Shown piece after piece: positions 53,602-62,210 of a DNA stretch of 64,000 bases. A program made the position numbers and the translations under genes. Position 1 is the first letter of the stretch. Every line of letters starts with the position of its first letter. The DNA comes from Kiritimatiellota bacterium (GTDB taxonomy: Bacteria > Verrucomicrobiota > Kiritimatiellia > JAAZAB01). The notes under the pieces were generated by a model. It was given only the letters and a program-made list of their open reading frames with translations, was not told the DNA's origin and searched no databases. The stretch covers positions 1-64,000 of the forward strand of contig JAPLSY010000074.1 of NCBI GenBank assembly GCA_026398415.1, in the 5' to 3' direction.

Positions 53602-54603
53602 TTATGTACTTACGGCTTGCCCGGGTTCATAGAAAATGATCTGCGAACCCAGCGCTTCGAAAGCAAAGGGGACATGCAGTAGATGCGCCAGCTTCGCGCG
53701 CACCACGGGTTGCTTGTCCGGCTCAACGAAAAGGAGCATAAACCCGCCCCCACCCGCGCCCAGTAATTTTCCGCCAATCGCACCGGCAGCCAACGCGGTT
53801 TCGTAAACATCATCCACATGGTGATTGGAAATACGCGCACTGATGGAACGCTTGAGCTTCCAGCTTTCATGCAGCAACTTGCCAAAATCGCGGATGTCTC
53901 CACTGGCAGTCAGTATTTTGAGCGCCTCGTCAACCAGGGCACGCATGGCATGCAGTTCCTTTTTACGGCTGGGGGTATTCTTGATCTGTTCGGCCGCGAT
54001 TTCGGATGCGGTGCGCGCAAATCCCGTAAAAAACAACATGAGATGACTTTGCAAAAGCTGAAGGCGTTCAATAGTTACCGTCACCGGCTGAACTGTGATT
54101 TTATCGCCCGCTGCAAAATTAATATAATTAAGACCGCCGAAAGCCGCCGTAACCTGGTCCTGGGAGCCGACATTTTCCCGAATCAGGTCGCGTTCCACAT
54201 GGATCGCTTCCAAGGCAAGTTGAAGCCGTGAAGGCATTTCGCCGCGCAAAGCGTGGAACGCATGTAAGAGCCCCACGGCAAACGAGGAACTTGACCCCAA
54301 CCCGGCGCGTGCCGGCAGGTCGCCGTCATGATGAATTTCAAGGCCTTCTTGAATTCGCAAAAACTTGATGCACTCGCGCACAGCCGGATGTTTGATCTGA
54401 TTAACGTCTTTGACGTCCTCAATAAGCGAATAGACCACGCGATGGGTATGCTTGAAAAAAGGCGGTAGATAACGGCAGGTAATGTAGCAATAGCGATTAA
54501 TGCTGGTGGCCAGAACCGCGCCGCCATGTTCATTGTACCAGATCGGGTAATCCGTGCCGCCGCCGAAGAATGAAATGCGGTAGGGTGTTCGACTTATGAT
54601 CAT
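53602..54603 (-). CDS. GHMP kinase, heptose-7-phosphate kinase HddA-like
   Basis: The 333-residue GHMP kinase begins MIISRTPYRISFFGGGTDYPIWYNEHGG (family motif 1). It contains PARAGLGSSSSFAVGLLHA (motif 2, ATP loop, about 98-116) and GGKLLGAGGGGFMLLF (motif 3). The best match is HddA, which makes D-glycero-alpha-D-manno-heptose-1,7-bisphosphate for GDP-heptose, used in S-layer glycans and some O-antigens. GmhA, GmhB and HddC are not in the window. GGAGAAAG upstream supports the start. Confidence 0.85.
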   Translation of the reverse strand: MIISRTPYRISFFGGGTDYPIWYNEHGGAVLATSINRYCYITCRYLPPFFKHTHRVVYSLIEDVKDVNQIKHPAVRECIKFLRIQEGLEIHHDGDLPARAGLGSSSSFAVGLLHAFHALRGEMPSRLQLALEAIHVERDLIRENVGSQDQVTAAFGGLNYINFAAGDKITVQPVTVTIERLQLLQSHLMLFFTGFARTASEIAAEQIKNTPSRKKELHAMRALVDEALKILTASGDIRDFGKLLHESWKLKRSISARISNHHVDDVYETALAAGAIGGKLLGAGGGGFMLLFVEPDKQPVVRAKLAHLLHVPFAFEALGSQIIFYEPGQAVST

Positions 54604-54699
54604 GGACTTTCTCCGGGATAAGTTGGTTATTTACACGCTGATTATACAGATTACCGGATAAAACTCAAAGCGCTATGAAATTGAACGAATTTTGCCTGC

Positions 54700-54718
54700 G
54701 AACCCTGGTCGCCTATGG
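54700..54718. repeat. Partial copy of the 37-base repeat forming a gene's stop
   Basis: GAACCCTGGTCGCCTATGG is identical to 63001-63019. On the minus strand its reverse complement provides the TAG stop and the last Pro codon of the flippase gene, so the repeat seems to have cut or reshaped that gene's end. Confidence 0.75.
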
Positions 54719-55975
54719 TGGACAAGTCACACTCAGCGTATTATCCTGCCGGGGTAGACACTTAACCAGCGCCAGCAGGGCCAGGACACTGACAACCGCC
54801 AGCACCGTAACAACCTGAAGCACGGAAGCGTGCCAGATCAAAACCCCCGCCAGGTAGCCGGCCACGCACAGGATCAAGGGCACGGTCATCCGAAACCTGT
54901 TCTGGGCCAGTTCAAAATTCATGACAAAAAAAGCCAGTCCCAGGGGGGTCATGGCCCAGATCGTGACGCGTACCAGCCGCGCCATGGCCGCAGTAGGTTC
55001 CCAGTCATGATACAGAATGCCTAACGGCACTTGCGGAAAAAAGGTGCAGAACAGGACGCCGGGAACGATGATAAGCGCCGTATAAAAAAGAGCTTTTCCA
55101 AAAAGCTTTCCATGTTGTGCACTCATGGCGCCGTTGGATACGATTTTTGGAAACAGCGCGCCGGCAATCGGCATGGACAGGAAAATGATCGTGCGCCCGA
55201 TTGTGGCCGCCCGCGCATAAAATCCCGATTGATCCGGCGAAAAATAATGCTTCACAATCAGCATGTCAGCGTTCATCAGGAATGAAAAACAGGCCAGTAC
55301 CACCAGTGTGCGCCATAAATAGGCATGGGTACCAGGCAAGGTATTCCCAGTTGAGTGTGCGCCCCGTAAAACGATCCCAAGGCCGGCCATAGCAATTCCC
55401 GCACTGGCGAGCACCGCCACCCCATGTCCTATCAGGGCCCACTTGGCGGAAGCGGCGACAAAATAAACAAGGGCACCGCCAACCACCAAGCGCACGACCC
55501 CCCAACTCACGCCGAATACCGAGACCCATCCAAAGGCCTGAATGCCACTCAAAGGGGCACTGATGACCGGTGTGAAAAAAGACATAGCCAGAATGACCAA
55601 AACAATGAGAAGCGCGCTCCGATCCGGCAATTTGAAAAATTCGGCCAGCGGCTGACTGAATACGATACCCACCGCCAGCAGAGGAATGGAAATGAACAGG
55701 AGCTTCAACGCCCATGAGCGCATGAGCGGGAAAATATCGCCGGCGCGGTTCTGCTGGAGCAGTTGCGCGGAAAAGAAGGTTAGAACCGTGCCCAGTGCGC
55801 CTAATGGCATCCCGGCAATCGTGACCACGCCCGTCATGGCTACCATCACGCCGTATTCCGCGGGCGAGAGCCAGCGCCCCATGGCCATTTGAAAAAACAT
55901 GCAGGAAACGCTACCGAGCTGCGAGGCCGCCATCAGCAGGATACTGTGCCGCAGGAGATGGTCAGGTGCATTCAT
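54713..55975 (-). CDS. Polysaccharide flippase (Wzx/MOP-like)
   Basis: The 420-residue integral membrane protein has twelve or so hydrophobic segments spread evenly and almost no soluble domain. It belongs to the oligosaccharide-flippase group of the MOP superfamily (FFQMAMGRWLSPAEYGVMVAM near the start is typical). It would move the undecaprenyl-linked repeat unit across the inner membrane. The C-terminus SVTCPP is followed by a stop that lies in a repeat copy, so the natural end may have been a little longer. No Wzy-type polymerase was recognised. Confidence 0.85.
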   Translation of the reverse strand: MNAPDHLLRHSILLMAASQLGSVSCMFFQMAMGRWLSPAEYGVMVAMTGVVTIAGMPLGALGTVLTFFSAQLLQQNRAGDIFPLMRSWALKLLFISIPLLAVGIVFSQPLAEFFKLPDRSALLIVLVILAMSFFTPVISAPLSGIQAFGWVSVFGVSWGVVRLVVGGALVYFVAASAKWALIGHGVAVLASAGIAMAGLGIVLRGAHSTGNTLPGTHAYLWRTLVVLACFSFLMNADMLIVKHYFSPDQSGFYARAATIGRTIIFLSMPIAGALFPKIVSNGAMSAQHGKLFGKALFYTALIIVPGVLFCTFFPQVPLGILYHDWEPTAAMARLVRVTIWAMTPLGLAFFVMNFELAQNRFRMTVPLILCVAGYLAGVLIWHASVLQVVTVLAVVSVLALLALVKCLPRQDNTLSVTCPP

Positions 55976-56002
55976 AATGCAGAAAGATTGGCCAGCGGGC
56001 GA

Positions 56003-56902
56003 CTATTGGGTTTTCCTTTTGATGCCCGCCTTGGCGCGGCGATAGATGCGACCGCCGACGGTGGCGCCGGCAATTTCGCGCCAGTCACGCACTTTGCGAA
56101 TTCTCAGGTTATAGGCATGCACGGCTTCGAGTAGCTGGCAATCAACCCCCAGTTCACGACATCGTCCGATGATGGCGCCCAGGTCCTTGGGAAAACATTT
56201 GCCGCCGAAGCCGCGTTCGGAGGTCACATCCAAATGACTGCGGCCAATGCGCGGATCCAATGCCACGGCCTTTTTGACGTCCTCGTAATTCACGTTTTGG
56301 GCTCGGCAGAGGTCATAAAACACATTGGCCAGGGCAACCTTGGCCGCCAGCATGACATTGGCCTGGTATTTGACAATTTCAGCGGCCACGGTGCTCAGAT
56401 GCACAATCGTCGCGGCGGGAAAACAAGTCCGGTACAAATCAATCACCTTCTGGGCTACCCAGTCGTTATCAGCCCCCACGACAATCCGATCGGCGCCGAC
56501 AAAATCCTGCAGATAATTGGCTTCCGTCAGAAACTCCGGATTCATGGCAAAGGGCACCTTCGGATAGCGATGGGCATACCGCTGGGTCGTGCCCGGCGCA
56601 ACGGTGGACTTGATGACAACGACCTTGCCCTTGCCGGCCAATTTTGGGCAGATTTTAGCCATCATGTCGTCATAAATCGAAAGGTCTATGGTGAGCTTAT
56701 GCTCATCATAGGGCGTAGGCAGGCATGCAAAAATGATATCACTCTTGCGCAAGAGCCCATTGAGGTCGTATGGCCCCTTGTATTTATCATAAATGATGAC
56801 ACGGTGTTTGGGTTCAAAGCCGCGTTCGCGATCATAATCCACAAACCCGTATTCCACGGAACGCCCCACATAACCGTAGCCGATAATGCCGATGGTGCTC
56901 AT
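56003..56902 (-). CDS. Nucleotide-sugar (UDP-glucose/GDP-mannose) dehydrogenase, short form
   Basis: The 299-residue protein starts STIGIIGYGYVGRSVEYGF (NAD loop), and has CLPTPYDEHKL, KSTVAPGTTQRY, NPEFLTEANY and the catalytic cysteine in GFGGKCFPKDL. It keeps the NAD and central domains but lacks the usual C-terminal UDP-binding domain (family members have about 390-440 residues). ATG 56902 with AAAGGAAAG is preferred over 56980. It would oxidise a nucleotide hexose to a uronic acid for the polysaccharide. Confidence 0.82.
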   Translation of the reverse strand: MSTIGIIGYGYVGRSVEYGFVDYDRERGFEPKHRVIIYDKYKGPYDLNGLLRKSDIIFACLPTPYDEHKLTIDLSIYDDMMAKICPKLAGKGKVVVIKSTVAPGTTQRYAHRYPKVPFAMNPEFLTEANYLQDFVGADRIVVGADNDWVAQKVIDLYRTCFPAATIVHLSTVAAEIVKYQANVMLAAKVALANVFYDLCRAQNVNYEDVKKAVALDPRIGRSHLDVTSERGFGGKCFPKDLGAIIGRCRELGVDCQLLEAVHAYNLRIRKVRDWREIAGATVGGRIYRRAKAGIKRKTQ

Positions 56903-56918
56903 GTTTTTCTTTCCTTTG

Positions 56919-58892
56919 TCAGACTGATTGGACGGATCGGACGGATATTTCATCCGTCCCACGCGCATACCGGAGCACACCGCCGGCCAATAATATATCC
57001 CGTTGCCGGTCGCTGAGCGTCAACTGGGCCTGGAATGTCATTCCCCGGGTCTTGTTGCTTACTACAATGCTCTCGGCCTGGCGCACGCTATCGAGCAGAC
57101 CGGATGTTTCGAGAACATCTCCCGGCTGAATGACCTCATAATCAGCGTGCGACGCCAGGACCAGCGGCACAATGCCGTAATTAATCAAGTTGGCAAAATG
57201 AATGCGCTCAAACGAACGGGCCAATACCGCTTTGACACCCAAGAAACGCGGGCAGATGGCCGCATGTTCCCGGGATGAACCCTGCCCGTAGCTCTCGCCC
57301 CCGACGATAATCGCATCGATTCCCTTCTGCTTGTACTCCAGGCAGCGTCGGCTAAAGGTGGCATCTATAGGCTCGAACACAAAGTCCGCGTATTTCGGGA
57401 TATTGGAGCGGTATTTCAAGCGACGACCGGCCGGCATGATATCATCCGTAGTGATCTTATCGCCCACCTTGATGGCAACCACGCCGGCCAGAAAATCCGC
57501 CAGCGGCTCCAATTGCAATGGCGCCCCGATATTCGGCCCTCGCACAATCGTCACGGCGTCGCGTTCGGTTGGCGGCGGCGGGCTCAGAACCATGCTGTCG
57601 TCAATCACAAAAGCCGTGGGCATGGCAATCGCCGGGCAGGCAAGCCCGGCATCGCGCGGATCGGTGACCACCCCGCGAATGGCCGCCACGGCCGCCGTTT
57701 CCGGACTGACCAGATAGACGGACGCCGAAGGAGTACCAGACCGTCCTTTGAAGTTCCGGTTGGTGGTTCGCAGGCTGACACCCTCCGTGCACGGAGCATG
57801 GCAGTTGCCAATGCAGAAACCGCAAACCGGCTCCAGAATACGCGCCCCGGCAGTCACCATGGCGGCGAGCGCGCCGTTTTCCGCCAGCATGCGAAACACC
57901 TGCCGGGATCCCGGCGCAATGACCAGGCTGACGCGCGGATGAACCCGCCGGCCGGTTAACAGGTGCGCCACGCGCATAAGATCGGTATAGGAAGAATTGG
58001 TACAGCTTCCAATCGTCACCTGGTCCACGGCCAGGCCATTAATATCCTTCACCGGGCAGACATTATCCGGACTATGCGGCTTAGCCACCATGGGCACCAC
58101 CATGGCCAGGTCAATATCAATGACCCGCGAATATTGTGCGCCGGCATCCGGCAGAATCTCCCGCCATACCTGCGCGCGCCCTTGCGCCTTCAGGAACGCC
58201 AACGTCACCCGGTCACTTGGGAAAACGGAAGTGGTCACGCCAAGTTCCGCGCCCATGTTAGTAATCGTAGCGCGCTCCGGCACGGAAAGACCGGCCAAAC
58301 CATCGCCCCCGTATTCGACCACCGTGCCGGTATTGCCCTTGGTAGTCAGGATACCCAGCACGGTCAGAATTACGTCCTTGGCCGAGCTAAATGGCGGCAA
58401 GCGGTTATGCAGGTTGATCCGGACGATTTTGGGACATTCCAAAAAAAACGGGGATCCCGCCAGTGCCAAGGTAACATCAATCCCGCCGGCACCGATGGCC
58501 AGCATCCCGACCCCGCCGCCGGTGGGCGTATGCGAATCCGAGCCCAACAGACTCTTACCCGGCACCGAAAACCGTTCCAGGTGGACCTGATGGCAGATAC
58601 CGTTACCGGCCCTTGAAAACAGGATGCCGTATTTGGCCGCCACCGACTGTAAATACTGATGATCGTCCGCGTTTTCGTAGCCATCCTGAATGGTGTTGTG
58701 GTCCACGTAACTGACGGAAAGTTCGGTAGCCACACTCGCCAGCCCCATACTTTCGAACTGAAGATAGACCATTGTGCCCGTGGCATCCTGGGTCAGGGTC
58801 TGATCAATCTTCAACCCGATCTCCTGGCCGGCGACCAGACGCCCCTTTACAAGATGGGCTTCCATGATTTTTTGGGCAACACCAAGATTCAT
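56919..58892 (-). CDS. Aconitate hydratase
   Basis: The 657-residue [4Fe-4S] enzyme interconverts citrate and isocitrate. The iron-sulphur cysteines lie in TIGSCTNSS (about 306) and CGFCIGNCHAP. SDSHTPTGGGVGMLAIGAGG, the swivel-domain GESYGQGSSREHAA and FERIHFANLINYGIVPL are all present. The length matches the compact aconitase type. The last residues RGTDEISVRSVQSV are encoded by a degenerate 8-base repeat (units like GGACGGAT) and are probably not family sequence. It is the only TCA-cycle gene in the window. Confidence 0.92.
   Translation of the reverse strand: MNLGVAQKIMEAHLVKGRLVAGQEIGLKIDQTLTQDATGTMVYLQFESMGLASVATELSVSYVDHNTIQDGYENADDHQYLQSVAAKYGILFSRAGNGICHQVHLERFSVPGKSLLGSDSHTPTGGGVGMLAIGAGGIDVTLALAGSPFFLECPKIVRINLHNRLPPFSSAKDVILTVLGILTTKGNTGTVVEYGGDGLAGLSVPERATITNMGAELGVTTSVFPSDRVTLAFLKAQGRAQVWREILPDAGAQYSRVIDIDLAMVVPMVAKPHSPDNVCPVKDINGLAVDQVTIGSCTNSSYTDLMRVAHLLTGRRVHPRVSLVIAPGSRQVFRMLAENGALAAMVTAGARILEPVCGFCIGNCHAPCTEGVSLRTTNRNFKGRSGTPSASVYLVSPETAAVAAIRGVVTDPRDAGLACPAIAMPTAFVIDDSMVLSPPPPTERDAVTIVRGPNIGAPLQLEPLADFLAGVVAIKVGDKITTDDIMPAGRRLKYRSNIPKYADFVFEPIDATFSRRCLEYKQKGIDAIIVGGESYGQGSSREHAAICPRFLGVKAVLARSFERIHFANLINYGIVPLVLASHADYEVIQPGDVLETSGLLDSVRQAESIVVSNKTRGMTFQAQLTLSDRQRDILLAGGVLRYARGTDEISVRSVQSV
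56925..56958. repeat. Degenerate GGACGGAT-type tandem repeat
   Basis: Units GGACGGAT, CGGACGGAT and TCATCCGTCC with GACTGATT can be seen between the aconitase end and the dehydrogenase start. They form the aconitase C-terminal tail. Confidence 0.55.
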
Positions 58893-58937
58893 AACCCCTT
58901 TCGACTTTTTCCAATCTTTCTTTTTCTCCGGGCCGGC

Positions 58938-58958
58938 GTCCGTCGTCTGTCGTCCATC
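58938..58958. repeat. Heptamer array copy
   Basis: GTCCGTC, GTCTGTC and GTCCATC, three units between aconitase and tRNA-Thr. GTCGTCCATCC is shared with 18398-18408 inside the YfhO-like gene. Confidence 0.75.
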
Positions 58959-58970
58959 CGTGGCCCCAAC

Positions 58971-59046
58971 TGGAGCCAGCTGTCGGATTTGAACCGACGA
59001 CCTGGTGATTACAAATCACCTGCTCTGCCGACTGAGCTAAGCTGGC
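58971..59046 (-). tRNA. tRNA-Thr (anticodon UGU), CCA encoded
   Basis: The minus strand folds with acceptor GCCAGCU/AGCUGGC, D arm AGCUCAGUCGGCAGAGC, anticodon stem GGUGA/UCACC with loop UUUGUAA (anticodon UGU), and T arm GUCGG-UUCAAAU-CCGAC. The discriminator is U and the genomic sequence continues CCA. Confidence 0.95.
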
Positions 59047-59239
59047 AATGCCGGTTATACCCGCCAGACAGAAGCAAGGTTACAAGCTTTAGAAGGGTCT
59101 GCAAGCTCAATTTTACCAGACATTAAGAGTAACGACGAAAAGTTGACGCGCCAAATATGTTTCGCTATGATTACAGAAAAAAGTTTGCGGGTGTAAATCC
59201 AGATCAGTTTTCAAACTCGTTAATTAAGGGATGTAAGTC

Positions 59240-62200
59240 ATGAAGTTTTTTACCACTTTCGGGTTCAGCTTTTTAGCCTTACTCATGGCCGGTGCCTCAA
59301 CCTGCGGCGCGGTCACTGATCCGCGCTACACCAACACCATCGCCCAGATGACCGCTTATATCACCGAACAGATGGCCTCGAATAATATCCCGGGGTTATC
59401 CATCGCCCTGGTGGACGACCAGACCGTGGCCTGGGCTACCGGCTTTGGCGATGCGGACCGCGAGGGCCGGGTGGCCGCGGATACCAACACCGTGTATCAC
59501 ATCGGCTCCTGCTCCAAGGCTTTTTTAGGCACGGCCTACATGCAGTTACGGGATCAGGGCCGGGTGGACATCGAAACCAATCTCACCCACTACATGCCCG
59601 AGTTTTCCATGCTGCCCCACTCTACGGACTACGGCACGGTCACCATCCGCTCCCTGCTCAACCACCATAGCGGCCTGCCCGGCGATTTCTTCAACGGCAC
59701 GTTCACGTCGCAAGCCCGCGGCGATTACGTGGAATGGCTGATCCGCTATTTGCAAGGCGACTATGCCTTTGCGCCGGTGAATGAACGGCACTATTACTGC
59801 AACACCGGTTTCGTTTTACTCAGCGAAGTGGTTCGGCGCATCACCGGCACAAATTTCGCGGCCGCGACCGACGCCTTGCTCTTCACCCCCCTGGGCATGG
59901 ATGCCAGCTCTTTTCTGCCGGACAAACCCGCCATCTCCAACCGCCTGGCCGCCTCTTACAACACGAACGGTGAACGCCAGCCGCCGGAGATGGTACAAGT
60001 CCTGGGCTCGGGCAGCATGTATTCCTCGGCCAATGACCTGACCAAATATATTCAAATGATTCTCGCCGATGGACAGTTCGGAGGACAGTCACTGGTCAGT
60101 TCGAATGGCATTGACATCATGACCGCGCCGCAACTGACCAATCTGCCACTGAATGTCTCGGACGACCCTCAAGGGCTGGGCTGGGATAATGTCAGCGACC
60201 AACGCCTGCGTTACGCCGGAAACGTGTTCTGGAAAGACGGCGGGACGCTGTGTCATAGCGCGTTCCTGGCGATTTCACGCGACCTGAAGCTCGGCGTGGC
60301 AGTGATTCAAAATACCGCCGGCAGTCAATGCGATGATATCGGCATCCAGGCTTTGCAATGGGCCATTCTGGGCAAGCAAGGCAAAGACTGGCGGACCAAC
60401 AGTACGTATGTACCGCCTTTTTCGCCGGTCACGAACTGGCCTCAGACGAACCTTAATGCCTTGGCCGGCCTATATGTCGGGAATTCAGGCTATAATCAAG
60501 TCATAGCCGAAACCGGCACGCTTACTTTCATTAAAGATGCCTACTCCACTGAACCCACCATCGCCAGCAACCTGGCGCCGCGCGTTAACGGCTGGTTTTC
60601 CAGGACTAATTCTCAGGGCGTGCAGTTTGCCTTCACCAATTTAGCCGGGCATGACATGGTAGTGGTGCACCAGACCAACGGCGCGTTTAAAACCGTCGTA
60701 GCCATGGGTGAGCACTATCTTCCGGGGGCATTGTCAGCGGCCTGGAGCAGCCGGACCAATCGCATATACCGTATGGTGGATCTGAACCCCGTCGATTATT
60801 TCTGGGAGCCCGGTCAGCCGGAATCCAAGACGCTGCGATTCTGGACGAAAGACGGGGCCCTGTTGACTTACTGGATGTTTGGCGCATTCGTTGCAGAACC
60901 GCAGAATGATAATTTGGCCTTCCAACACGGGGTTCAATACCGCAAAGGCGGTGCCATCCAGGTAACCACTACCAACTTGCCTGGGCGAAGCGCTTCGGCG
61001 GAGCCTGGTGGATTCGAGCTCCTGCAATATTCCAGCTACCGGTTCCTGGATGAGGCCGCCATCCCCACCCTGCCGGTTGCCTCGATCACCAACGGCTCAA
61101 TTCCCTTTGCCAACGGCACGCAGTGGTATTGGTTCACCGGCCAGGCCAGCACAACCTACCGGGCGCGTCTCACGGCGCCCAACCAGAATTACTTTGTGCG
61201 CATTACCGATCGCGAGGGGATTACCTGCGGTTCTGGCACCAATGGACCGGCCACCGGGACCTGTACCTCCAACGGCACCTACGCCATTGCCGTTAGTGCC
61301 ACCAATTCATTTGCATTCAGCCTCAGCCTGACCGTGTGCGGGACACAAAATGACTATGACGGTGACGGCAAGGCCGATGTCGCCATCTATCGCAGTTCTG
61401 ACGGCCAGTGGTTGGTGGCGCTCTCGGGGTATGATTATCAAGAAGGGCTGGTTGTGGAAACAGGTTTAGCCGGTTGGACACCGGCATCGGGTGATTACGA
61501 CGGCGATGGGATCACCGATAGGGCGCTCTATGAGCGTTCAAGCGGGCGTTGGCTGGCAAAATTCACGTCCAGCGGCCTGGTAGGTGAATGCTGGCTTGGC
61601 GGCCCGGAGTTCACGGCGGCGCAATGCGATTTTGACGGGGATGCAAAAACTGATCCAGGCGTGTATCGCGAAGCGGATGGATACTGGCAGGTGCTGGCTT
61701 CATCAAGACAATATGCTCCTTGTCCTACATCCCTCAGGGAGACAGGATATCAATCGGTGGTGGCGGATTACGATGGCGACGGTTTGGCTGATCCGGCGGT
61801 TTATAATCGGACAACCGGCCTCTGGGTAATTAGCTTCTCCAGCATCGAGTATCAACTTGCGACTTGGACATTCGGCGGATCCGGTTATCTGCCGGCCAGC
61901 GCGGATTACGATGGCGACGGCAAGACCGATCCGGCGGTGTATGCGCCCGGCACGGCTTATTGGCAAGTGTTGCTGTCCGGTTCGTTGGCTACGCAGGGAG
62001 TCTATACATGGCGCGATGCTGTTCTGGTCACTATAGGGGGCCTACCGGTCCCGGCGGATTATGACGGCGATGGACTGGCTGACCCGGCGGTATATCACCA
62101 AGACACGGGTCTCTGGGAATTTTTCCCCTCACGCCAAGGTTACCAATCAGTGGTCTGGGGCCCCTTTGGCGGTCCGGAGTATCAGCCGGCGCTGGAATAA
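59240..62200 (+). CDS. Secreted class C beta-lactamase-type serine hydrolase with DxDxDG repeats
   Basis: The 986-residue protein has a Sec signal peptide (1-24). A serine hydrolase domain (30-390) has the SxxK motif Ser90-x2-Lys93 in GSCSKAF, NHHSGLPG, and the YxN motif Tyr186-x-Asn188. These nucleophile residues make it an active esterase or D-peptidase-type enzyme rather than necessarily a beta-lactamase. From about residue 704 come six repeats of the kind DYDGDGKADVAIY..SGQWL, each with a calcium-binding DxDxDG loop (VCBS/FG-GAP-like). LPGRSASAEPGG at about 581 lies over a palindromic repeat. It is probably secreted or surface-held. Confidence 0.85.
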   Translation: MKFFTTFGFSFLALLMAGASTCGAVTDPRYTNTIAQMTAYITEQMASNNIPGLSIALVDDQTVAWATGFGDADREGRVAADTNTVYHIGSCSKAFLGTAYMQLRDQGRVDIETNLTHYMPEFSMLPHSTDYGTVTIRSLLNHHSGLPGDFFNGTFTSQARGDYVEWLIRYLQGDYAFAPVNERHYYCNTGFVLLSEVVRRITGTNFAAATDALLFTPLGMDASSFLPDKPAISNRLAASYNTNGERQPPEMVQVLGSGSMYSSANDLTKYIQMILADGQFGGQSLVSSNGIDIMTAPQLTNLPLNVSDDPQGLGWDNVSDQRLRYAGNVFWKDGGTLCHSAFLAISRDLKLGVAVIQNTAGSQCDDIGIQALQWAILGKQGKDWRTNSTYVPPFSPVTNWPQTNLNALAGLYVGNSGYNQVIAETGTLTFIKDAYSTEPTIASNLAPRVNGWFSRTNSQGVQFAFTNLAGHDMVVVHQTNGAFKTVVAMGEHYLPGALSAAWSSRTNRIYRMVDLNPVDYFWEPGQPESKTLRFWTKDGALLTYWMFGAFVAEPQNDNLAFQHGVQYRKGGAIQVTTTNLPGRSASAEPGGFELLQYSSYRFLDEAAIPTLPVASITNGSIPFANGTQWYWFTGQASTTYRARLTAPNQNYFVRITDREGITCGSGTNGPATGTCTSNGTYAIAVSATNSFAFSLSLTVCGTQNDYDGDGKADVAIYRSSDGQWLVALSGYDYQEGLVVETGLAGWTPASGDYDGDGITDRALYERSSGRWLAKFTSSGLVGECWLGGPEFTAAQCDFDGDAKTDPGVYREADGYWQVLASSRQYAPCPTSLRETGYQSVVADYDGDGLADPAVYNRTTGLWVISFSSIEYQLATWTFGGSGYLPASADYDGDGKTDPAVYAPGTAYWQVLLSGSLATQGVYTWRDAVLVTIGGLPVPADYDGDGLADPAVYHQDTGLWEFFPSRQGYQSVVWGPFGGPEYQPALE
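60981..61010. repeat. In-frame palindromic repeat inside the serine hydrolase gene
   Basis: This 30-base stretch (CTGGGCGAAGCGCTTCGGCG then GAGCCTGGTG) matches the intergenic element at 26126-26155 at about 25 of 30 positions. It codes LPGRSASAEPGG in a linker-like region. Confidence 0.7.
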
Positions 62201-62210
62201 ATGACAAGGC

